A stretch of 14,248 bases of DNA from an uncultured Fastidiosipila sp. (GCA_938014865.1 CALLQJ010000231.1:1-14248); one strand, 5' to 3'; positions 1 to 7,275 are shown, counted from the stretch's first letter. Made by a program: numbers and translations. Notes: generated by a model not told the origin, from the letters alone.

Positions 1-282
1 ATCGAAGCGCCGAACGACAAGCGCCGCCGCAGCATTCAAACGGTGTATTATGAATTTTTCCGCTGCTTCATGCAGCCGGGGCGGCAGGCGGCGCTTGGCC
101 CCCTGGATGACGTCTTCTTCCGTCATCGTTCCCCGGTCCATGGCGACCCACTCATAGCTTGCAAAAAGTTCATCGCAGAGTATTTTCTGATCCGAAGGCG
201 CGTCGGCAAATTGCTCTGCATAGCGTTTCGGTTCAAATAAAATTAAGACATTGCCCATATCAAAGACTATATTTTCTATCAT
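1..282 (-). CDS. HAD-superfamily hydrolase, YihX-like (HAD-IA), N-terminal part only
   Basis: Only the first 94 codons are present; the C-terminus lies beyond the left window edge. Translation from the ATG at 282 begins MIENIVFDMGNVLILFEP, with HAD motif I around Asp8, the expected phospho-accepting nucleophile. The second position after it is Gly (FDMGN), as I recall for the YihX-type sugar-phosphate phosphatases, rather than the common DxD. The following helical stretch matches the start of a HAD cap. An AAGGACGG ribosome binding site precedes the ATG. It lies 108 bp downstream of the alpha-galactosidase gene on the same strand with no clear terminator between, so co-transcription is possible. 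YihX acts on alpha-glucose-1-phosphate; applying that here is inference. HAD family is confident, substrate is not. Confidence 0.85.
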   Translation of the reverse strand, partial: MIENIVFDMGNVLILFEPKRYAEQFADAPSDQKILCDELFASYEWVAMDRGTMTEEDVIQGAKRRLPPRLHEAAEKFIIHRLNAAAALVVRRFD

Positions 283-390
283 CGTACCGTCCTTTTGTAC
301 TTTAAATTTCCGCAGCGTTAAAAATTCCAAGCGACGCTTTAAGTGTAACATCCTTCGATAAAGGCCGCCGCTTTAGAGACATAAGAAGCA

Positions 391-1554
391 TTACGCGTGC
401 TCTCCCCGGTCCGCGGTCAAGCGATAGACCGCCGAGGCATGGGGCTCAAGCTTCACCGCCATCCCGTCTTTTTTCCGGCCGAGCGTTTCGTGCGTATAAA
501 GATCCCGGAGCTGAAAGCAGAATCCCGCATTCTGCGGCAGGCCGAGATCCCAGAAATCCAAGGTAATGACGCAAGGCTCGTCTTCCAGATTAAAGAAGCC
601 GAGCGCCAGATCGCCGCTGCTGAGCATTTTAACCAGAATAAAACTATTGTTTTTCAGATGATGATTATCCAGCCGATAGGCACTTCGGCAGCAAGGATCC
701 TGATTGACGGCAATAAGTTCCTCGTTCAAAAGAATCTTGCGGCTCGCCTCATCGAGTGTCCGGAGATCGCAGCCGATCATCAGCGGAGAGTTCAGCATGG
801 CCCAGAGCGCAAAGTGGGTCTGATATTCGCGCACGCTGCAGCCCTTCCCCGTTGTCACTGCCTTGTTATGGCCCTTGTCGTACATCCCCACGACCAGCAT
901 GTCGAGGTCATTGTGGCAGTAATTGCCGCTGAAAGCCTGCTTATCGATCTGCGAAAGGGCAATTTCTTTAATCGAAGCCCACTCATTTCGGATGTCATAT
1001 GTCGAGCGGAAAAGTTCGGCGCCGGAAGCGCGGATCCACTGATGGACATCTTCCGTTCCCCATTGACAGGCGGAAAAGATAATATCCCGCCCGCAGTTTT
1101 TAAGCGCCAGGCCCATCCGCCGGAACAAGTATTCCGAAGAGAGGGTCTGCGGCTTAAAACAATTGTCGTATTTCAGAAAGTCCACGCCCCAGCCGGCAAA
1201 CTGCCGGGCGTCCTGAAACTCACGTCCGAAGCTTCCCGGATAGCCCGCGCAGGTCTTCACTCCGCAGCAGCTGTACATGCCGAATTTAAGTCCTTTGCCG
1301 TGCACATAATCCGCCAGGGCTTTTATTCCCGAAGGAAATTTTGCAGGATCTTCCCGGAGCTCACCGGAAGGCCCGCGTTCTTTCAAAGACCAGCAGTCAT
1401 CAATGACCAGGTAGTCATAGCCTGCATCGCGGAAGCCTTCCTCCGCCATAATATCGGCCGTCTCCCGGATCAAGTCTTCATGGATCGCTTCGCCGAAGGT
1501 ATTCCAGCTGTTCCAGCCCATCGGCGGTGTCAGTCCCTGTATTTCTTTTGCCAT
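391..1554 (-). CDS. GH27 alpha-galactosidase (melibiase), cytoplasmic
   Basis: A 387-aa glycoside hydrolase family 27 enzyme, which releases terminal alpha-linked galactose (some members prefer alpha-GalNAc) with retention. It opens with the family signature PPMGWNSWNTFG (10-21), then IDDCW (51-55), the substrate-binding Asp pair. KYDNC (128-132) carries the expected nucleophile Asp130. YDIRNEW (186-192) carries the expected acid/base Asp187. HNDLDML (214-220) and NQDP (284-287) are further family landmarks. The catalytic barrel covers about 1-290; a C-terminal beta domain follows. There is no signal peptide or membrane segment, so it acts on imported sugar. The start is fixed by AAAGGAG seven bases upstream. 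It sits behind the terminator of the LplABC-like operon, so it needs its own promoter; two copies of a 16-bp motif lie immediately upstream. Galactose versus GalNAc preference cannot be settled here. Confidence 0.95.
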   Translation of the reverse strand: MAKEIQGLTPPMGWNSWNTFGEAIHEDLIRETADIMAEEGFRDAGYDYLVIDDCWSLKERGPSGELREDPAKFPSGIKALADYVHGKGLKFGMYSCCGVKTCAGYPGSFGREFQDARQFAGWGVDFLKYDNCFKPQTLSSEYLFRRMGLALKNCGRDIIFSACQWGTEDVHQWIRASGAELFRSTYDIRNEWASIKEIALSQIDKQAFSGNYCHNDLDMLVVGMYDKGHNKAVTTGKGCSVREYQTHFALWAMLNSPLMIGCDLRTLDEASRKILLNEELIAVNQDPCCRSAYRLDNHHLKNNSFILVKMLSSGDLALGFFNLEDEPCVITLDFWDLGLPQNAGFCFQLRDLYTHETLGRKKDGMAVKLEPHASAVYRLTADRGEHA

Positions 1555-1566
1555 AAAATGCTCCTT

Positions 1567-1601
1567 TATTCACTGTATTTGCGATAATTCAGTATATTTG
1601 C
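1567..1601 (-). promoter_or_regulatory. Tandem 16-bp motif upstream of GH27 gene (candidate regulator site)
   Basis: Read on the plus strand, 1567-1582 is TATTCACTGTATTTGC and 1586-1601 is AATTCAGTATATTTGC. They match at 13 of 16 positions with a 19-bp period, about two helical turns. A 14-of-16 match occurs in the leader of the second binding-protein gene at 14040-14055. The upstream copy includes TATACT on the minus strand, a good -10, but no -35 lies at 16-18 bp, which would suit an activator-dependent promoter. Direct repeats with this spacing are typical of AraC-type regulators such as the YesN homologue here. Function is inferred. Confidence 0.35.
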
Positions 1602-1605
1602 TTAT

Positions 1606-1638
1606 AAGAAAAGCCCGCTTCGCAGCCGGGCTTTTCTT
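1606..1638 (-). terminator. Intrinsic terminator of the LplABC-like operon
   Basis: A perfect 12-bp inverted repeat (plus strand AAGAAAAGCCCG at 1606-1617 and CGGGCTTTTCTT at 1627-1638) encloses a 9-nt loop. On the minus strand the GC-rich stem runs into CTTTTCTTAT. It starts 24 bp after the stop codon of the last permease gene and separates that operon from the GH27 gene. Confidence 0.9.
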
Positions 1639-1661
1639 CTTTTCTTGAAAGTCTTTCAAGT

Positions 1662-2537
1662 TTATCCCTTGACACTCCCGATCGTCAGACCGGTGGTAAA
1701 GTATTTCTGCAGGAAGGGGTAGACCAGCATGATCGGCAAAGCCCCTAAAAAGAGCTGGGCCGCTCGTCCTGTTCGCGCATTCATTTTCGATAATATCGCC
1801 TGAATGTCCCCGGACTTATCGGATTGGAGCAGATGCTCAAAATCGACAAGCAAGGTCTGCAGGTAGGTCTGCAGCGGGTAGTTTAAGGGATTGCTCATGT
1901 AAATGGATCCGCTGAACCAGTCGTTCCAATGGCCGACCATAGAAAACAAGCCGACCGTGGCCAGCGCCGGTTTCAGCAGCGGGAAAATGACCCGTACAAG
2001 TGTTTGAAACGGACTTGCCCCGTCAATCCAGGCCGCCTCTTCAATTTCATAAGGCAGGCCGCGGATAAAGTTCATCAGAATGATCATATTGAAGACGGGC
2101 AGCGCGCCGGGCAGGATCAGCGCCCAGATCGTATCCTTCAGCCCCAGTCCCGAGACCAGAAGATACGTCGGGATCATCCCGCCGCTAACGAGCATGATGA
2201 TGACATAGTAAGTCGTGAAAAACGGCCGGCCCATCAGATTGTCTTTCGACAAAGGGTAAGCCGTCAGGATCATGAGCACTAAATTCAGGAGGGTACCCAG
2301 GATCACGCGTTCCACGGATATCGCCATCGCCCGGAAAAAGCGGCCGCCCGACACCACATATTCATAGGATGCCGTCGTAAAGTCTATCGGCAGAAAGGTT
2401 ACTTTACCGGCAGAAACAGCGGCACTGCTGCTGAAAGAAACAGCCAGAAGATGCACGAAGGGCAAAACACACGTAATACTCACGATCCCCAGGAAGATCG
2501 TTAAAAAGACATCAAACGCACTGTGTTTAGGTTTCAT
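1662..2537 (-). CDS. Sugar ABC transporter permease, LplC/YtcP type (CUT1, MalG-like)
   Basis: A 291-aa inner-membrane permease of a carbohydrate importer. It has about six hydrophobic segments, the first at 10-34. The cytoplasmic EAA loop that docks the ATPase is clear at 164-190 (EIEEAAWIDGASPFQTL, then PLLKP). The C-terminus ends GLTIGSVKG, as in LplC/YtcP proteins. AAAGGACAG upstream of the ATG is the ribosome binding site. It follows the partner permease by 14 bp and is the last gene of the operon, closed by a strong terminator. It should pair with the LplB-type permease and the 576-aa lipoprotein; no ATPase gene is present, so an MsmX-like shared ATPase is presumed. LplABC-type systems often carry oligosaccharides; the actual sugar is unknown, and alpha-galactosides are a guess from the neighbouring GH27 gene. 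Confidence 0.93.
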   Translation of the reverse strand: MKPKHSAFDVFLTIFLGIVSITCVLPFVHLLAVSFSSSAAVSAGKVTFLPIDFTTASYEYVVSGGRFFRAMAISVERVILGTLLNLVLMILTAYPLSKDNLMGRPFFTTYYVIIMLVSGGMIPTYLLVSGLGLKDTIWALILPGALPVFNMIILMNFIRGLPYEIEEAAWIDGASPFQTLVRVIFPLLKPALATVGLFSMVGHWNDWFSGSIYMSNPLNYPLQTYLQTLLVDFEHLLQSDKSGDIQAILSKMNARTGRAAQLFLGALPIMLVYPFLQKYFTTGLTIGSVKG

Positions 2538-2551
2538 AAGTCTGTCCTTTC

Positions 2552-3463
2552 TTAAAGAATTCTGTAGCCGGCGAGTTTGTCTGCCAGAACATACGACAGG
2601 AGTACCAGGAAGGCTGAGACGAAGGATTTAAATAATCCGACCGCCGTACCGACGGAGTACTGAGCCTGCTGGAAACCCAGACGGAAGACGTAGGTATCGA
2701 TGATGTCGCCGGTCTCCCAGACCACCGGAGAATACATATTGTAAATCTGATCAAATCCGGCGTTCAGGATGCTGCCGAGCGACAAGACCGTCATCAGAAT
2801 GATGGTCGGCAGGAGCAGCGGGATCGTAATATAGAAGACCTGCTGGGCGCGCGAAGCACCGTCTAGGACAGCAGACTCATAAAGACCCGGATCAATGCTC
2901 GTAAGAGCCGCCAAGTAGATGACCGTGCCGTAACCGAACGTCTTCCAGACATCACTGATAATCACGGTCCAGGGGAACACATCGGGATCGCCTAAAAAAT
3001 TCACACTGTCGACACCGATCAGGTTTAAGAAGCGATTGACCGCGCCGTTGGTGGATAAAATATCCAGCAGGACACCGGCCATAATCACCCAGGAAAGGAA
3101 GTTGGGAATGTAGATGAGGGTCTGATAAAAACGCTTGAGCTTATTTGAACGCATTTCGTTCAGCAGCAAAGCGAAGGTGACCGGCACAATAATTCCCAAT
3201 ACCAGTTTCCAAATTGCGATGAACAAGGTGTTCCGGATCGTGCGGGCAAATGTAGGCTGATTGAAAAGGAAGATGAAATTCTTCATGCCGACCCATTCGG
3301 AATGAAAGCCGAGACCGACATTATAGTCCTGAAACGCAATCACCAAACCGTAAAGCGGGATGTAACTGAATATGAAAACAAAGATCATCCCGGGGAGCAG
3401 CATGAGAAGGTACTGCCACTGCAGTCCGAATTTTTTCCTGAAGGCACTTTTCTGTTTTGCCAT
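2552..3463 (-). CDS. Sugar ABC transporter permease, LplB/YtcP-partner type (CUT1, MalF-like)
   Basis: A 303-aa inner-membrane permease. A basic N-terminus (KQKSAFRKKFGLQWQYLL) leads into a first membrane segment at about 17-43; SYIPLYGLVIAFQDYN is characteristic of LplB proteins. The EAA loop lies at 194-220 (LYESAVLDGASRAQQVF, then IPLLLPT), and a run YIPNFLSWVIM at 118-128 is also typical. The C-terminus ends in LADKLAGYRIL. AGGTGGAG seven bases before the ATG supports the start. It lies 46 bp after the binding-protein gene and 14 bp before the second permease gene, so the three are one operon. The length is normal for the family, with no breaks. Substrate cannot be read from the permease. 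Confidence 0.94.
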   Translation of the reverse strand: MAKQKSAFRKKFGLQWQYLLMLLPGMIFVFIFSYIPLYGLVIAFQDYNVGLGFHSEWVGMKNFIFLFNQPTFARTIRNTLFIAIWKLVLGIIVPVTFALLLNEMRSNKLKRFYQTLIYIPNFLSWVIMAGVLLDILSTNGAVNRFLNLIGVDSVNFLGDPDVFPWTVIISDVWKTFGYGTVIYLAALTSIDPGLYESAVLDGASRAQQVFYITIPLLLPTIILMTVLSLGSILNAGFDQIYNMYSPVVWETGDIIDTYVFRLGFQQAQYSVGTAVGLFKSFVSAFLVLLSYVLADKLAGYRIL

Positions 3464-3509
3464 AGTTTTTCTCCACCTTCCTTTCGATCAAACAGCCTGA
3501 ATACACGTA

Positions 3510-5240
3510 TTACTTGCCGTAGGTCTCATTGATTTCCTGTGTAGCCGTTTCGCCGCCGGCCTTATTCCACTGTTCAACCAATGTATCGAAGTAGTCCAAA
3601 GGCTCATCTCCGATAATGATCTTGGTAAAGCCTTCTTTCAGGATGTCATCAAGCGTACTGCCTGCCGAACGCAGCGTTTCGGTCGGTGCGCCCCACATCG
3701 CATCTTCGACATACTGCTTGTTATCAACGTAGCCTTTAGCGAGGCCGTAAGCGGAGCGGTCATTGCCCTGCTGCAGCCAGTCACCGATACCGGCCTTGTC
3801 CTTGCTGTCGATCCACTTGACACAGTTGAGATATTTGGTGACGTTTTTGCCGAGCTGAGAGGTGTCTACTTCTTCACCGGCAATGTAACGGTCGACCGCA
3901 TCTTTGACCTGGACATACTGGTTGTAGTCGGTCATCGGATTAATGACACGGATGCTCTCGACCAGGTTCGGATAGGCATTGGCGTAAAGACTGTTGATGA
4001 ATTCTTCACTCTCGCCGCCTTCAATCGCGTCGTCCATCATATAGGCGAAGAAATTGACGAGCTTCATAACGGCTTCAGGGTTTTCGCAGTCTTTATTGAT
4101 GACGTTGTAACCGTAGTTGGTGAAGTAGACGCTGCCCTTGAATTCAGAACCGTCCTGCATCGGAATCTCGTAAGGCAGGAAAATTGCTTCAGGGCCCTGG
4201 TTGGCGATCACGTCAGGCATCGGGTTATAGCCGAACCACTGTTCCATCGGCGTCACGCCGCAATTTCCTTCGATAAGATCCTGGAACATCTGTTCGGAGC
4301 TCATCGTGGTGAAATCTTCTTTTAAGATGCCCTTTTCGTACCATTCGGAATAGGCTTTAAGTGCTTCTTTCATTTCCGGCTGAACCGAACCGTAGCCTAT
4401 GCTGCCGTCTTCTTGTTCAACCCAGATACCGGGATGGGCACCCCAGGATAAGCAAAGACGATAGAAGTTCTGCAGGGATCTGTCTTCGGCCAGAGCGTAG
4501 CCGCCGTGTTTCTCGGCAAAGCTTGTCGCAATTTCCAGGACGTCGTCCATGGTTTTCGGCTCGTCGAAACCGCCTTCTTCCATCCAGTCCTGACGGATCC
4601 AGATGGTCGGGAACTGGTCAATGATGCCGTAGCTCATCTGCGGAATACCGTAAAGCTTGCCGTCAAAGACCGCCGTATCCCAGATGTCTTTGTAATCTTT
4701 CCAGTAGCCTTTGATCGTATCGGAACCGTACTGCTCAATCACATCGTCAAGTTCCATGATCATGTCGGCTTTCTGCAAGGTGGCCAGACGCTCTGCGTCC
4801 ACATGGAAGACATCGGGCAGATCGCGGTCAGCGATGGACAAGTTCAGTTTTGTGCTGTATTCATTGCTGATCCACTTGTTCTGAAGATCGACATTAAATC
4901 TGTCTTTAAACGCACGATACCAGGGGTTGTTGCCGTAATCGTCGCCCTCTTCAAATTGAATACCGCTGTTTTCACTTCCGATTGTCGTGATCACGACGGT
5001 TTCATCAAAAGGCGCCCAGATATCGTCCGGTGCTTCTTTGGAGTCATCCGATCCGCCTTCTGTTGACTTGCCCTCGTCCGTTCCTTGATCGTCCTTATTC
5101 TCTTTGGCTTCAGTTTTCTTGCTCTTATTGTCTTTAGAGCCGTTGTCGTCTTTGACCATACAGGCGGACATGCTCAGCACTAAGGCCAGTGACATGGCAG
5201 CTGCGCCTGCAGTCTTCATGATTTTTCTTAGTTTTTTCAC
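3510..5240 (-). CDS. Extracellular sugar-binding lipoprotein, LplA/YtcQ type
   Basis: A 576-aa solute-binding lipoprotein, the large class paired with LplB/LplC permeases. The N-terminus KKLRKIMKT plus a hydrophobic core ends at a lipobox MSAC with the lipidated Cys27. Residues 28-72 form an Asp/Lys/Glu/Ser-rich linker that holds the domain off the membrane. The binding domain follows; DGKLYGIPQ (193-201) is the usual hinge-region motif, followed by a tryptophan- and tyrosine-rich region expected for sugar stacking. The start is GTG at 5240: GAAAGGA lies seven bases before it. The ATG seven codons further in lacks a ribosome binding site and would lose most of the positive n-region. It heads its operon, behind a consensus -10 and a 135-nt leader. 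The ligand is unknown; oligosaccharides containing alpha-galactose are plausible from context only. Confidence 0.93.
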   Translation of the reverse strand: MKKLRKIMKTAGAAAMSLALVLSMSACMVKDDNGSKDNKSKKTEAKENKDDQGTDEGKSTEGGSDDSKEAPDDIWAPFDETVVITTIGSENSGIQFEEGDDYGNNPWYRAFKDRFNVDLQNKWISNEYSTKLNLSIADRDLPDVFHVDAERLATLQKADMIMELDDVIEQYGSDTIKGYWKDYKDIWDTAVFDGKLYGIPQMSYGIIDQFPTIWIRQDWMEEGGFDEPKTMDDVLEIATSFAEKHGGYALAEDRSLQNFYRLCLSWGAHPGIWVEQEDGSIGYGSVQPEMKEALKAYSEWYEKGILKEDFTTMSSEQMFQDLIEGNCGVTPMEQWFGYNPMPDVIANQGPEAIFLPYEIPMQDGSEFKGSVYFTNYGYNVINKDCENPEAVMKLVNFFAYMMDDAIEGGESEEFINSLYANAYPNLVESIRVINPMTDYNQYVQVKDAVDRYIAGEEVDTSQLGKNVTKYLNCVKWIDSKDKAGIGDWLQQGNDRSAYGLAKGYVDNKQYVEDAMWGAPTETLRSAGSTLDDILKEGFTKIIIGDEPLDYFDTLVEQWNKAGGETATQEINETYGK

Positions 5241-5284
5241 TTTTTTGTCCTTTCTTTCCCTTTCAGCTTCCTGCTTTTCTCAAA

Positions 5285-5302
5285 TTTCCTCCTCCCTCCT
5301 CT
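5285..5302 (-). promoter_or_regulatory. Purine-rich leader segment with upstream Shine-Dalgarno-like runs
   Basis: On the minus strand this reads AGAGGAGGGAGGAGGAAA, a run of near-perfect Shine-Dalgarno matches about 45-60 nt ahead of the real GTG start. It is followed by TTG and six codons to TGA (5283-5263), a possible but unconvincing leader peptide. It could be a ribosome standby site, a decoy or an mRNA-stabilising 5' element. Confidence 0.3.
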
Positions 5303-5327
5303 GAAGTATTTTTCTTTCTTTCATCGA

Positions 5328-5355
5328 ACGCTCTGCAGCAAATTTTGCAGAGCGT
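5328..5355 (-). promoter_or_regulatory. Perfect 10-bp inverted repeat in 5' leader (operator or RNA hairpin)
   Basis: Plus strand ACGCTCTGCA at 5328-5337 and TGCAGAGCGT at 5346-5355 are exact reverse complements around GCAAATTT. A smaller nested dyad (GCAAA-T-TTTGC, 5338-5348) overlaps it. It begins about 20 nt downstream of the predicted transcription start of the LplABC-like operon. No U-tract follows on the minus strand, so it is not an intrinsic terminator; a roadblock operator or a stabilising 5' hairpin are the likely roles. Confidence 0.5.
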
Positions 5356-5382
5356 CACTAAGCCGAAAAGGATATTACAAGT

Positions 5383-5388
5383 ATTATA
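5383..5388 (-). promoter_or_regulatory. -10 box (TATAAT) of the LplABC-like operon
   Basis: The minus strand has an exact TATAAT at this site, with a predicted start about 7 nt downstream near 5376. The -35 is poor (TACATA at 17 bp, three of six matches), which suggests activator dependence. The 170 bp upstream (5400-5570) are very AT-rich and contain no supportable gene, so they could hold UP elements or regulator sites. Confidence 0.5.
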
Positions 5389-5562
5389 GGCACAAATCAC
5401 TAAATTATGTAATATTATTTGTATATACTGTTTAGTTACTGCGTGGATTTTAATTAATAAATTAAATAGATATTTACTGTTCGAATTAAGATCAAAAATT
5501 TATGCTGATTTCTTTTAAGACTTATAATTTTTATCAATAAACATTAATAGAGCAGATCGCTT

Positions 5563-5602
5563 TTTTTCATAATAAAAGATCCGGCCCTTTCGGAACGGAT
5601 CT
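5563..5602 (-). terminator. Intrinsic terminator of the 510-aa orphan gene
   Basis: Plus-strand AGATCCG (5577-5583) pairs with CGGATCT (5596-5602). A mismatch and GG/CC pairs continue inward to a stable GAAA tetraloop on the minus-strand RNA. The stem is followed on the minus strand by TTTTATTATG. It lies 31 bp after the stop codon of the orphan gene and insulates the next operon. Confidence 0.85.
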
Positions 5603-5632
5603 CTGCCGTGAAATGCCGCACAAAAGCACTGC

Positions 5633-7165
5633 TCAATGAATATATTTTATAATCATTTTAGCGCTGTTTATGCCGCTGCGGCTGCTGCTCGGTGTTTTGG
5701 CGCAGGTGAATTGATAACGGCTGTCCCCGTGATAAATCAATTTGATATGCTTGCCTTCCTCTTTGATCACAAAGCCTAAATTCTTCAGTTCCCGGCGTCT
5801 GCGCTGATCCATCGTCTTGTAGCCGCTCAGCGTCTTAAGGATTGCCTCAGCCTCCTCTTTGCCTCTCCCGGGGCCTTCGTTATGCAGAAGAATATCTTCG
5901 ATGATATGGGCCCTGCGCGATTTCGGGTCCAGGCGCTTGAGACTCTCTTCGAGTTCGGCCAGCAAAATCTCCTGAATTTCGCCGGGATAAAATTCGTATT
6001 CATCCCCGCTGCAAAGCAAGGCGGCGGCATCATTTGTATTTAATTTCTGACGCAGGCCGTAGTTTTCCGTGCGCAGCGCTTCGACGGCTTCCGTCAGCTC
6101 GGCATTGCGGGCTCTCAGGCGGGCGATGTCATCATCAAAGCTTTCCAGGACCTTATAACTTTCGTGCATGGCCTTGTCCTGCAGCATTTGCAAGTCTCTT
6201 TGCATCCGCGCTTCGTAAGCGCCACGTTTGCGGACAATCGCAACCAGTTCTTTTTGGGCTTGTTTCCGGGAATATTCGGCCGAAAGCCGCTCCTTTTTCT
6301 GCTCGGCCAGACGTTCTTCCAGACGGGCATTCTTGACGCCCTGCCAGGTCAGAAGATAATCGATCGTCTGCTCATTGCTGTACGAGATGACGGTACTGAC
6401 CGTTTTCTCCATTAAAAACTCATCATAGCCCTCCGCACTGCGGTAGAGATAACGGCGATGGGCATCGGCGGAAGCGGGGAAATAAATGCCGACGGCACCG
6501 TAGTATTCATTCTTGTCATCACATAAATGCCGCAGCGGATCATTGAGCCAATTGCCTTCCTGGACCAGAACATGGGCAACGCCCTTGACCCGGCCGGCCA
6601 GCCGTTTCACATCAACGGGATCTTCATCATAGTACGTTTTCGAGACATAAATCACCGGCAGGCGAAAACGCCTCTCGCCCTTGATAATCGCAGCAAGGAG
6701 TTCCAGATCCTCTTTTCTGAGCACATGCGGCGTTCTCGCTACAGGCAGCACGCCGTCATCTTCCAGATAGCCATGATTGATCAGCAGGCTGATAAAATGC
6801 GGCGTGGAAAAGCTCCGGTCGCCGCTCAGAGCTTGTTCGGAATAGCTGCGGTGCAGCTGAATCGCCATTTTCCGCGTTCTGAAATTTACCACATAGTCGC
6901 TGTCCCAGATGACGCCGTCCGCTTCCCGTTTTTCATAGCGGACCGCCACAATCTCACCGGATTTCGAGGCCGTGACAGCGAGCCAAAGATCCTCCGTCCC
7001 GCAGCGGTACTCCGTGCCGCCTTTTTCTTCCGGGATACGTTCCGGCAGATCCGGAATGATATTTTCCTCGTAATAACTCGTCCTGTTCCATTCCAGGACC
7101 AGATTCAGAAAATTCTCTTTGTTAAGGCGTCTGTTGATGTCTAAAACCGTCGAAAAGAGCAGCAT
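5633..7165 (-). CDS. Conserved hypothetical protein, coiled coil with HicA-like C-terminus
   Basis: A 510-aa protein I cannot name, though I recognise the layout from uncharacterised proteins of gut Clostridia. Residues 1-150 form an N-terminal domain with motifs such as LVLEWNRTS (22-30) and STPHFISLLI (120-129). A second domain at about 169-240 has LPVIYVS (169-175), VDVKRLAGRVKGVAHVLVQE (184-203) and YYGAVGIYFP (221-230). A charged coiled coil spans about 280-380. The C-terminus (440-510) has GFVIKEEGKHIKLIY (464-478), which resembles the small HicA/dsRNA-binding-like fold, with Lys-His where HicA has Ser-His. There is no signal peptide or membrane segment. Start: AAAAGGAG lies nine bases before the ATG. 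It has its own promoter and terminator between two sugar operons, so it looks like an independent cassette. RNA processing or phage defence are guesses; function is unknown. Confidence 0.9.
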   Translation of the reverse strand: MLLFSTVLDINRRLNKENFLNLVLEWNRTSYYEENIIPDLPERIPEEKGGTEYRCGTEDLWLAVTASKSGEIVAVRYEKREADGVIWDSDYVVNFRTRKMAIQLHRSYSEQALSGDRSFSTPHFISLLINHGYLEDDGVLPVARTPHVLRKEDLELLAAIIKGERRFRLPVIYVSKTYYDEDPVDVKRLAGRVKGVAHVLVQEGNWLNDPLRHLCDDKNEYYGAVGIYFPASADAHRRYLYRSAEGYDEFLMEKTVSTVISYSNEQTIDYLLTWQGVKNARLEERLAEQKKERLSAEYSRKQAQKELVAIVRKRGAYEARMQRDLQMLQDKAMHESYKVLESFDDDIARLRARNAELTEAVEALRTENYGLRQKLNTNDAAALLCSGDEYEFYPGEIQEILLAELEESLKRLDPKSRRAHIIEDILLHNEGPGRGKEEAEAILKTLSGYKTMDQRRRRELKNLGFVIKEEGKHIKLIYHGDSRYQFTCAKTPSSSRSGINSAKMIIKYIH

Positions 7166-7180
7166 GGCGATCTCCTTTTG

Positions 7181-7207
7181 AGAAAAGCCCGCCGCGCCCC
7201 GGCGGGC
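7181..7207 (-). terminator. Terminator-like hairpin in the leader of the orphan gene
   Basis: Plus-strand GCCCGCC (7187-7193) and GGCGGGC (7201-7207) form a perfect 7-bp all-GC stem with a 7-nt loop; the minus strand then reads TTTTCTC. It ends 15 nt before the orphan gene's ATG, next to its ribosome binding site. It lies downstream of that gene's predicted promoter, so it could stop transcripts from the yesN end and also attenuate the orphan gene. Confidence 0.8.
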
Positions 7208-7237
7208 CGTGCGCTTAAGAAAGAAAATAAAAGCGTG

Positions 7238-7275
7238 ATACTCTCAGTATAAAAAAGAGAGAGGGCTTTTGTCAT
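7238..7275 (-). promoter_or_regulatory. Promoter of orphan gene with dyad over the -10 box
   Basis: Minus strand: -35 ATGACA (7275-7270), 18-bp spacer, -10 TATACT (7251-7246), each five of six to consensus. The predicted start is near 7239. The dyad ATACT-CTC-AGTAT (7238-7250) covers the -10 and the start point, where a repressor would block polymerase. The promoter lies 52 bp after the response-regulator stop codon. Confidence 0.6.

Noticed and set aside
305..360. Terminator or catabolite-control (cre) site between the GH27 and HAD genes
   Set aside because: The only hairpins have 4-5 bp stems, and the AAAGCG-like stretch does not match the cre consensus well enough.
397..1587. A 396-codon open frame on the plus strand across the whole GH27 gene
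   Set aside because: It starts with GTG without a ribosome binding site, its translation is rich in Arg, His and Gln with no recognisable motif, and the minus-strand GH27 reading is certain. It is a codon-bias shadow.
1591..1605. TATACT as a complete promoter for the GH27 gene
   Set aside because: The -10 is good, but no -35-like hexamer lies at 16-18 bp, where the sequence is the upstream terminator stem. I kept it only as part of the candidate activator site.
5633..7165. Calling the orphan gene a HicA toxin or a toxin-antitoxin pair
   Set aside because: The protein is about six times the length of HicA and no small HicB-like partner gene is adjacent. The resemblance is limited to a short C-terminal motif.
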